Assembly (NCBI GenBank): GCA_003161815.1
Contig: PMNN01000042.1
Span: forward strand, 1 to 12,358
Reading direction: 5' to 3'
Length of the DNA stretch: 12,358 nt
From: Methanobacterium sp.
GTDB lineage: Archaea; Methanobacteriota; Methanobacteria; Methanobacteriales; Methanobacteriaceae
Both the position numbers and the translations under genes were made by a program. The notes below the pieces were generated by a model that was not told the origin of the DNA, ran no database searches, and was given only the letters and a program-made list of their open reading frames with translations. How positions within the stretch are numbered: position 1 is the stretch's first letter; every line of letters starts with the position of its first letter. Below are positions 7,156 through 12,358 of this stretch, in pieces.

Positions 7156-8370
7156 ATGTTTTTATCTGAATTAATGCCAGTTAAGCAAGTCCATAGGATA
7201 ATAAATTCCACTTTAAATCAAACTAATACAGAAAAAATTCTTTTGGAAGAGTCTTATCTACGTATTCTAGCTCAGAATGTGATTTCGCAGCTAAATTCAC
7301 CCCCCTTTGACCGATCCGCTATGGATGGTTATGCATTGCAAGCTCAAGATACATTTGGTTTTTCCGAACAAAACCCAGCTAACTTCATCGTAATTGATCG
7401 TATCGGAGCTGGAACTGTATCCAACATGACAGTTAAAAAAGGAGAAGCAGTTAAAATTGCAACTGGCGCCCCCTTACCTCAAGGAACTGACGCTGTGGTT
7501 ATGGAAGAGTACACTAACGAGAGGAGGGATCATCTAGAAGTTGACTCTTCAATAACTCCTGGTGAAAATGTTTCTTTTCAAGGCGAGGATATAAGAAAGG
7601 GTGATGTGGTTTTAAAGAAAGGAAAACTCCTTCAACCTCAGGATCTGGCAATTATAGCAACTGCAGGATACGATAATGTGGAAGTGTATAGAAAACCACG
7701 TGTAGGCATAATAACAACTGGCAGTGAATTAGTTACACCACATTCAGATATTCATGGGGCTGAAGTAATAAACTCCAATCATTACACTTTAAAAGCTTTG
7801 GTAGAAAGCTGTCTAGCGATTCCTACACTCAATCATTCTATAGATGAAGCAGAATTGGTAGAAAAAGAGTTTAAAAAAATGTTACGCAACAATGATGTTC
7901 TTATAACCACTGGAGGAACCGCCATCAGTAAAGGAGACGTTGTTGTGGATGTAGCGAGCAATTTAGGAGAAGTTATGATTCATGGAGTCTCGATACGGCC
8001 AGGAAAACCATTTGCATATGCACAAATTGACGATAAACCCGTTTTTATGCTCTCAGGCTATCCCGTAGCAGCCATGGTTCAATACGATGTGTTGGTTAGA
8101 GAACATCTGCTGGAAATGCAAAATCTGAAGTGGAAGCCCCCAACAGTGAAAAAAAAGGCTGCTCGTAAGATTCCCTCCACTCTAGGTAGAACCGACTATA
8201 TAAGAGCTAAAACTAATGGATATGAAGTAAAACCCCTTAAAATAAAAGGATCAGGCATTATACGATCTATGGTGGAATCAAACTCTTACATTATTATTGA
8301 AGAGAACCTCGAAGGAATAATGGAAGGAGAAATGTGCGATGTACTACTTTACAATTCCCAAAGGGTTTAA
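7156..8370 (+). CDS. moeA: Molybdopterin molybdenumtransferase MoeA
   Basis: MoeA inserts molybdate (or, in many methanogens, tungstate) into adenylylated molybdopterin, releasing AMP and giving the active cofactor used by formylmethanofuran dehydrogenase and formate dehydrogenase. The 404-residue length is normal. Visible family motifs: PPFDRSAMDGYA (49-60), KIATGAPLPQGTDAVVMEE (100-118), the MoCF/MogA-like domain with IITTGSEL (185-192), TTGGTAISKGD (251-261, carrying the conserved Asp), RPGKPFAYA (281-289) and LSGYPVAA (299-306), followed by the C-terminal beta domain IV. In bacteria the last motif is usually LPGNPV; archaeal paralogues vary here. Methanogens often have two moeA paralogues, so the exact partner is not fixed. 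It is 104 bp upstream of the site-2 protease gene on the same strand. Start ATG follows AAAGGAATCTCT. Confidence 0.94.
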   Translation: MFLSELMPVKQVHRIINSTLNQTNTEKILLEESYLRILAQNVISQLNSPPFDRSAMDGYALQAQDTFGFSEQNPANFIVIDRIGAGTVSNMTVKKGEAVKIATGAPLPQGTDAVVMEEYTNERRDHLEVDSSITPGENVSFQGEDIRKGDVVLKKGKLLQPQDLAIIATAGYDNVEVYRKPRVGIITTGSELVTPHSDIHGAEVINSNHYTLKALVESCLAIPTLNHSIDEAELVEKEFKKMLRNNDVLITTGGTAISKGDVVVDVASNLGEVMIHGVSIRPGKPFAYAQIDDKPVFMLSGYPVAAMVQYDVLVREHLLEMQNLKWKPPTVKKKAARKIPSTLGRTDYIRAKTNGYEVKPLKIKGSGIIRSMVESNSYIIIEENLEGIMEGEMCDVLLYNSQRV

Positions 8371-8474
8371 TAATATTTCAAGTGTAAAACTATTATAAGT
8401 AGTAAATACTATTAAATCAAAACTCTGATAGAATAATTTTACAAATTTTGGTCTTAAAAAAAAGGTGATTATTT

Positions 8475-9623
8475 TTGGTTAACGTGTTATGGTATTATGC
8501 CATTGGATTTGTACTCATATGGACTATATCCCTTCTCTTCAGGAAACATTTGAAAATTGATATAGAAGGACCACTCATTATGAGAAGAACTGGTAAATTA
8601 AGGGATCTTATAGAATCTATTGCTCAGAAATCACCCAAATTCTGGCGTTGGAGTATGAATGTAGGGATTCCGGTGGCGGTTTTATTCATGATCGTGACGC
8701 TCGGACTTCTTATTATAGCCTTACAAAATCTTAACCAGGCTCAAGTGTCACTTATTATCCCAGGAGTTCAAGTTCCCGGCTCTCCTATCTTCGTACCATT
8801 TAGTTATGGTATACTGGCATTAATAACCGTAATTGTAGTACATGAATTTGGACATGGCATAATTGCGAGGATGGAGAAAATTAGGATCAAATCTATAGGA
8901 GTAGGAATTCTGGCCATTATACCAATGGCATTTGTCGAGCCTAATGAGGAAGATATTGAAAAATCAAGCAGGCTCTCCAAGCTTAGGGTATTTTCTGCAG
9001 GATCAATTTTTAACTTTGGATTTGCAGCTATAGCTCTTCTACTATTTTATATTCTAAGTCTTTTCATTATTCCCATTGCATTTGATTCAAGCATGGAGAT
9101 CATGAGTGTGGTTCCAAATAGTCCATCTGCAGGGGTTCTTCAGCCAGGGATGATAATTCAGAATATAAATGGTTATAAAATAACTGATCTTAACAGTTTT
9201 AACAAAGCCACCGGCAGCGTAAAGGTAGGTGACCTTGTTACATTCCAGACTAATGAAGGAACATTCACGGTCAAAGCGGGCCCGAATCCAAGCAATCCTA
9301 AAATGCACTTTTTTGGAATTTCTAGTCAATTCAATCTTTATCCCAAAAATGGTACAACAAAGACATTTGGATCTACCCTTCCATGGATTTTAATCGACTT
9401 AACCACATTATTACAATGGATATTCGTGCTGAACTTTGGAATCGGGAGTTTTAACCTTCTTCCGATTGGACCATTAGATGGTGGACAAATATTTAGAGAG
9501 TTATTAAGTTATGTTACTGGGCAGAATGTAGTAAAAACAATCACAAACTTCATGAGCATATTCTCAATCGCCTTAATAGTGATAAACGTAGTATACCCCT
9601 TTATACATTCTGGAGTAATTTAA
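8475..9623 (+). CDS. Site-2 protease family protein (peptidase M50) with PDZ-like domain
   Basis: An intramembrane zinc metalloprotease of 382 residues. The catalytic HEFGH is at 123-127 inside a hydrophobic helix, and the second zinc-ligand motif NLLPIGPLDGG is at 327-337 (D335). Between them a PDZ-like segment (about 207-268) begins VVPNSPSAGVLQPGM and contains IQNINGYKI, fitting group I/III S2P proteins that bind a cleaved substrate. Membrane helices are seen near 3-21, 62-84, 112-132, 177-203, 305-325 and 357-378. Homologues cleave membrane-bound anti-sigma or regulatory proteins in bacteria; archaeal targets are unknown. It starts with TTG at 8475-8477: AAAGGTGAT ends 5 nt before it. It follows moeA but is preceded by its own AT-rich, TATA-containing spacer. 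It ends in a convergent terminator shared with the DUF166 gene. Confidence 0.92.
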   Translation: MVNVLWYYAIGFVLIWTISLLFRKHLKIDIEGPLIMRRTGKLRDLIESIAQKSPKFWRWSMNVGIPVAVLFMIVTLGLLIIALQNLNQAQVSLIIPGVQVPGSPIFVPFSYGILALITVIVVHEFGHGIIARMEKIRIKSIGVGILAIIPMAFVEPNEEDIEKSSRLSKLRVFSAGSIFNFGFAAIALLLFYILSLFIIPIAFDSSMEIMSVVPNSPSAGVLQPGMIIQNINGYKITDLNSFNKATGSVKVGDLVTFQTNEGTFTVKAGPNPSNPKMHFFGISSQFNLYPKNGTTKTFGSTLPWILIDLTTLLQWIFVLNFGIGSFNLLPIGPLDGGQIFRELLSYVTGQNVVKTITNFMSIFSIALIVINVVYPFIHSGVI

Positions 9624-9658
9624 TTTTCAGTGAAAAAAGTGATTTTTATAAAAAAAAC
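9624..9658. terminator. Bidirectional oligo-T terminator region
   Basis: The 35 bp between two convergent stops contain GATTTTTA for plus-strand transcripts and a run of eight A at about 9650-9657, which is oligo-T for minus-strand transcripts. Archaeal RNA polymerase terminates at such T runs. No strong stem is present. Confidence 0.55.
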
Positions 9659-10300
9659 CTATTTCAGGGCTTCTTCGAAGGCTGTTTTGTGTAAGTTGGC
9701 AGTTATTTCTTTTTTGCATTCATCATCTGTGAATAATCTCGTCTTAGGGGCTCTGCAGGGATAATGTTGTAATTTAAGGCCTGCTTTTATTGGTAAATCT
9801 TTTAAATCTTGTCCTATCATTTGATCTGCTACGAAAAGAGTGGAGCCGCAGGGAGAAGTCCTAATAACCTACACTTCGGTAACTTTATTATTATCAGAGG
9901 ATATTTTCACTATGGGTCTTCCGAATTTACCGGTGAATTCATCAAATATTGGGTTACCATTCTCACTTAAGTCACACATATTATCTGGGGCTGTTACATT
10001 CTCGAAACGTTCCACTTGGTTTCTGAAGCATTTACCCTGCCAGGCAGCTACTATTATCCATCCCACAGTATCATGTAGTTTCTCAACCAATTCTAGTGTG
10101 AGATCATGGTGTAAAACGTATGTTATGAGAAGATCTGCATTTTCAAGTTTTTTAAGGGTATCCCTGGGTATTACTATTTCATCTGCGAAACTTGATGTCG
10201 GTTGTTCAAGCTTTATGAATTCCGTTTCGAACTCATTTTTAATGTGCTCGTAGGCTCGATCGCCATATGGGCCGTCAGTTACTATGACAACATTTATCAT
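9659..10300 (-). pseudogene. DUF166 family protein with an in-frame amber codon
   Basis: Full-length DUF166 (PF02593) reading of 213 codons, interrupted by TAG at codon 144 (9869-9871). Upstream are family segments VVIVTDGPYGDRA, AWQGKCFRNQVERFENV, APDNMCDLSENGNP and EFTGKFGRPIV. Downstream, in the same frame, follow [14 protein letters not shown] (145-158), [14 protein letters not shown] and ENLH-like [12 protein letters not shown] to a normal TAG stop. So one substitution, for example GAG to TAG, explains the break. The family is a methanogen/archaeal protein with conserved cysteines; some members carry a doubtful thymidylate-synthase label, and the function is not established. The start is ATG 10298-10300, preceded by GGGTGATTT; an ATG at 10312 in frame overlaps that ribosome-binding sequence and is less likely. 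If the stop is real and not read through, the protein loses the cysteine-rich C-terminus. Confidence 0.75.
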
Positions 10301-10304
10301 TAAA

Positions 10305-10403
10305 TCACCCATAGTATAATTTTACAAATTCCTCTTCTACTAATATTAATTTTTCTTCCATTATTCTCTTTGACATATTAATTTGTCTTGATTCTTTCCT
10401 CAT
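10305..10403 (-). CDS. Possible 32-residue small ORF before the DUF166 gene
   Basis: An ATG frame (MRKESRQINMSKRIMEEKL...) ends with TGA 4 bp before the DUF166 start codon, so its last codons supply the GGGTGAT ribosome-binding sequence of that gene. Composition is charged and helical, like a real archaeal protein. The frame is open for a further 25 codons upstream (FYSIQALFNLFNLKHASSSAN) without an initiation codon, so it could also be the remnant of a longer gene. No Shine-Dalgarno precedes the ATG. I do not recognise it. Confidence 0.3.
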   Translation of the reverse strand: MRKESRQINMSKRIMEEKLILVEEEFVKLYYG

Positions 10404-10504
10404 AATATTAGCAGAAGAAGATGCGTGCTTTAGGTTGAAAAGATTAAATAATGCTTGAATTGAATAAAAACTAGATTTATTTAATATTTAATAATTTTCT
10501 CTGC

Positions 10505-10560
10505 CGATAAAAAAATTTAGAATAAAGAAAAAATTGGAGACAAATATTATTAAAAAATTT
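10505..10560 (-). terminator. Oligo-T terminator after the rubrerythrin gene
   Basis: On the minus strand three T runs of six to seven bases follow the rubrerythrin stop within about 60 bp (around 10552, 10530 and 10509). This pattern is typical for archaeal transcript ends and separates rubrerythrin from the DUF166 gene. Confidence 0.5.
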
Positions 10561-10564
10561 AATT

Positions 10565-10981
10565 TTAAAAGTATCTCTCCAGCATTCCCTTTAACATTTT
10601 AGCATGCCTTCCCTCATCCCTTGAGCTTTCTTCGAAGAAATCATGAGCAATTTTTACATCACATTCTTCAGCTTTGTCTGCAGCGGCTTTTTTCTCTTTA
10701 TTAGCCATAGTTTCACCTTCAAGCATCATCTCCAGGTTCTCTTTCAGGGATGATTTTATGACACCGTTCATCTCCGCAAAATGTGCTGCGTGATTGGCTT
10801 CTTCAATGGCAATTTGTGATAAGACTTCAGCCACCTCAGGAAGTCCTTCTCTTTGTGCTTGTCGGGCCATAGCTAGGTACATTCCAACTTCCTGTGTTTC
10901 TCCGTTGAAATTAGCTTGAACTACATCTTCCATTTCCGTGTCTTTACAAACTCCAATTTCATGTTCATTTATTTTTACCAT
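10565..10981 (-). CDS. Rubrerythrin-like diiron protein without rubredoxin domain
   Basis: A 138-residue ferritin-like four-helix diiron protein that, in this family, reduces hydrogen peroxide or stores/oxidises iron. Diiron ligand motifs are visible: [10 protein letters not shown] (E28, helix 1), [12 protein letters not shown] (E61, H64, helix 2), [10 protein letters not shown] (E90, helix 3) and [13 protein letters not shown] (E123, H126, helix 4). The C-terminal rubredoxin Cys4 domain of classical rubrerythrin is absent; only C12 and C107 remain, so electrons must come from a separate carrier. It follows fprA on the same strand, the usual oxidative-stress pairing in methanogens, but has its own promoter: GAGAGGTT lies 7 nt before the ATG, and a palindromic operator and TATA box lie further upstream. 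Methanobacterium relatives label such proteins rubrerythrin or ferritin family; activity is inferred. Confidence 0.9.
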   Translation of the reverse strand: MVKINEHEIGVCKDTEMEDVVQANFNGETQEVGMYLAMARQAQREGLPEVAEVLSQIAIEEANHAAHFAEMNGVIKSSLKENLEMMLEGETMANKEKKAAADKAEECDVKIAHDFFEESSRDEGRHAKMLKGMLERYF

Positions 10982-11020
10982 TTTTTTTAACCTCTCTCAA
11001 ACTTTTTTACATATCCAAAT

Positions 11021-11040
11021 TTGTGAGTTAAAACTCACAA
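11021..11040. promoter_or_regulatory. 20-bp palindromic operator candidate of the rubrerythrin gene
   Basis: TTGTGAGTTAAAACTCACAA has perfect 9-bp arms around a central AA. It is 40 bp before the rubrerythrin ATG and covers the expected transcription start, about 26 bp downstream of the TATA box at 11059-11070. A repressor bound here would block RNA polymerase. The sequence does not resemble the palindrome before fprA, so another regulator is likely. Confidence 0.65.
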
Positions 11041-11058
11041 TATTTTGACGACGAATTC

Positions 11059-11070
11059 TTTTTTATAAAC
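11059..11070 (-). promoter_or_regulatory. TATA box and BRE of the rubrerythrin gene
   Basis: On the minus strand GTTTATAAAAAA, preceded by purine-rich AATAAAAA that would serve as BRE, overlaps the last codons and stop of fprA. Spacing predicts a start near 11039 and a leader of about 58 nt carrying GAGAGGTT. Inferred from consensus and spacing. Confidence 0.55.
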
Positions 11071-12287
11071 TTTTTATTTGCTGCGCTCGTTTTTTGCCAA
11101 TCTGGAAGTATTGATCCAGTTCATCTGCGTCGGGTACATAGTAGACCTCATATTGATCTTGTACTTGGAATCCGCATCCTTTAAGATCATCTGCTAGTTT
11201 TTCTGGTGTTCCACCTTTTCCACCCATTGATCCGAAAGTTACTGCTTTTCTTTCTCGGCCTGTTCGGTTGAATTTAAGGCCGCGGAGGTAATATATTAGA
11301 TCTCCTATACTGGGGAATGGTTCATCATAAATTGTAGGTGCTCCCAGAGCTATAGCTTTGCTGTCAAGGATGTCCTTTACTATTTCACTTCTTTCATCTT
11401 CATGTAGGTAGTACATCTTCACTTCCACTCCCTCACTGATAACCCCTTCTGCAATGGCGTGTGCCATTTTCTGGGTGGAGAAGTGCATGGTGTCGTAAAT
11501 AATGGTTATTTTGTTTTTACAGTTCCCAGTTGCCCAGTCACTGTAAGCACCGATTATTTTCATGGGGTCCGTCCATATTTGGCCGTGTGCTGGAGCTATC
11601 ATCTTGATTTGTTCCAAGAAGCCTAAGTCCTGAACTTCCTGGAATTTTTTAAGCACTAACTTGGATAGTGGTGTAATTAAATTGGCATAAAATTTCTGGG
11701 CACCGTCCATTAGTAAATATTCGGGTATTTCATCGTCATAACGATTGGTGAAACATATATGTTGTCCAAAAGCGTCATTAGGGAATAATGTGCCTTTTTT
11801 CTTCTAGAAAAGTAAACATACTGTCTGGCCAATGGAGTAAAAATGCATCTAAGAAAGCTAATGTTTTATTACCAAGATTTAATGTGTCTCCTGTTTTAAC
11901 TTCTTGGAAGTCGGCTTCTTTTAGAGATGGATAATGTCTTTTAAGTCCATTGACGGCTATTTCCGTGGAATATATTGGTGCTTCTGGAAATGTCTCATGT
12001 ATTTCTGGTAATGCTCCACTAATGATCCTTTTCAATGTGATTTTGTACCATTACATCGTTTTTCAAATCTTTATCTTCTCTATTGAAAGCATCGTGGATT
12101 CTACCCCACATCTGTGAAGAGGACCCCGGATATGTATTGTCTATTATTGCTACTTTATCTTCTCCAATACTATATAAGCATTATAACTGGTTCCATTGAG
12201 TGTGTAACCATGATATGTTCTTATATCCCAATCTAAAAAACCGACCCAATATACTCCTTCTTTTATTTTTACTGCATCTGCTTTCAT
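11063..12287 (-). pseudogene. fprA: F420H2 oxidase FprA (A-type flavodiiron protein), split by three one-base indels
   Basis: FprA reduces O2 to water with F420H2, protecting methanogens from oxygen. GGAGGGTGA precedes ATG 12285-12287. Four frame segments join: MKADAV...NAYIV, then one base missing near 12166; [14 protein letters not shown]...NHIEKDH, then one extra base at 12021-12022; SGALPEIHE...FTFLEEK, then six instead of five A (plus-strand T run 11795-11800); [12 protein letters not shown] to the end. Corrected length is 1224 nt, 407 residues, as expected for FprA. All diiron ligands are kept: H84, E86, D88 in HIEKDH, H152 in HWPDS, D171 in PNDAFGQH, H234 in APAHGQ. The FMN domain shows [19 protein letters not shown] and FGSMGGKGG. 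So selection was recent: sequencing error or very fresh decay. The last segment (11063-11710, ATG MDGAQKF) could only give a flavodoxin-like piece. Confidence 0.88.
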
Positions 12288-12311
12288 ATTCACCCTCCAA
12301 TTTTTTTTATA

Positions 12312-12344
12312 TTCGTATACATGTGGTTCGTTACTATACGAACC
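12312..12344. promoter_or_regulatory. MsvR-like operator upstream of fprA
   Basis: GGTTCGTTACTATACGAACC (12325-12344) has perfect 7-bp arms around TACTAT, and a third half-site TTCGTATA lies at 12312-12319, itself the complement of TATACGAA at 12335-12342. The TTCG...TACGAA pattern resembles, as I recall, the boxes bound by the redox regulator MsvR in the fpaA promoter of Methanothermobacter. The minus-strand TATAGTAA inside it could be the fprA TATA box (start near 12310), so binding would block TBP. A plus-strand TATA (TTATATTCG, 12307-12315) could serve a divergent gene. Confidence 0.6.
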
Positions 12345-12358
12345 TTATGTTGTATGGT

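Noticed and set aside
9869..9871. Pyrrolysine at the DUF166 amber codon
   Set aside because: No pyl genes are seen, the order Methanobacteriales is not known to me to use pyrrolysine, and the gene's real stop is also TAG.
9840..10253. 137-codon plus-strand ORF
   Set aside because: It lies antisense to the DUF166 gene, whose translation shows family motifs through the whole interval; the plus frame has serine- and phenylalanine-rich shadow composition.

Overview
The window reads as chromosomal DNA of a methanogenic archaeon, most probably Methanobacteriales close to Methanobacterium. This rests on AT-rich spacers, archaeal TATA-like boxes and oligo-T ends, Shine-Dalgarno sequences of the GGAGGTGA type, two supported TTG starts plus one likely TTG start, and the gene content: an F420H2 oxidase (FprA), a rubredoxin-less rubrerythrin, a DUF166 protein, archaeal MoeA and a short site-2 protease. 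There is no rRNA, tRNA, CRISPR array, transposase gene or prophage. The genus is inferred from recalled families, not from a search.

Layout. 1-2017 (minus): an ABC-2 exporter pair, ATPase followed by permease; the permease frame breaks close to the left edge. 2195-2533 (plus): a small 10-cysteine protein resembling DUF2769. 2556-4655 (minus): a membrane-anchored phosphodiesterase with an N-terminal holin-like four-helix domain. 4656-5230: a gap in the long annotation that holds a small gene broken by two frameshifts (4758-5147, minus). 5231-6103 (minus): a calcineurin-like metallophosphoesterase. 6205-6801: a DUF308 membrane protein gene enclosed by a 23-bp inverted repeat (22/23 identical). 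6814-7155: AT-rich promoter region with two hairpins. 7156-8370 (plus): moeA. 8475-9623 (plus): a site-2 protease with a PDZ-like domain. 9659-10300 (minus): a DUF166 gene with one in-frame amber codon, possibly preceded by a very small ORF. 10565-12287 (minus): an oxygen-defence block of rubrerythrin and fprA. The fprA gene is split over four reading-frame segments by three one-base indels.

How the genes fit together. FprA (O2 to water with F420H2) and rubrerythrin (peroxide reduction) are a known oxidative-stress pair in methanogens. Both promoters carry strong palindromes. The one before fprA at the right edge resembles, from memory, the TTCG...TACGAA boxes of the redox regulator MsvR, which predicts a divergent msvR gene just beyond the window. 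The palindrome before rubrerythrin has a different sequence and sits where transcription should start. MoeA serves tungsten/molybdenum cofactor insertion, needed for formylmethanofuran dehydrogenase. The ABC pair, phosphodiesterase, metallophosphoesterase, DUF308 protein and site-2 protease are envelope or housekeeping functions without an obvious common pathway.

Six or seven gene-breaking lesions fall in four genes, and at least three sit in runs of six A or T. Either the underlying sequence has homopolymer errors or several genes are freshly decayed; the sequence alone cannot decide. No clearly new multi-gene system is present. The least explained structure is the inverted repeat around the DUF308 gene.
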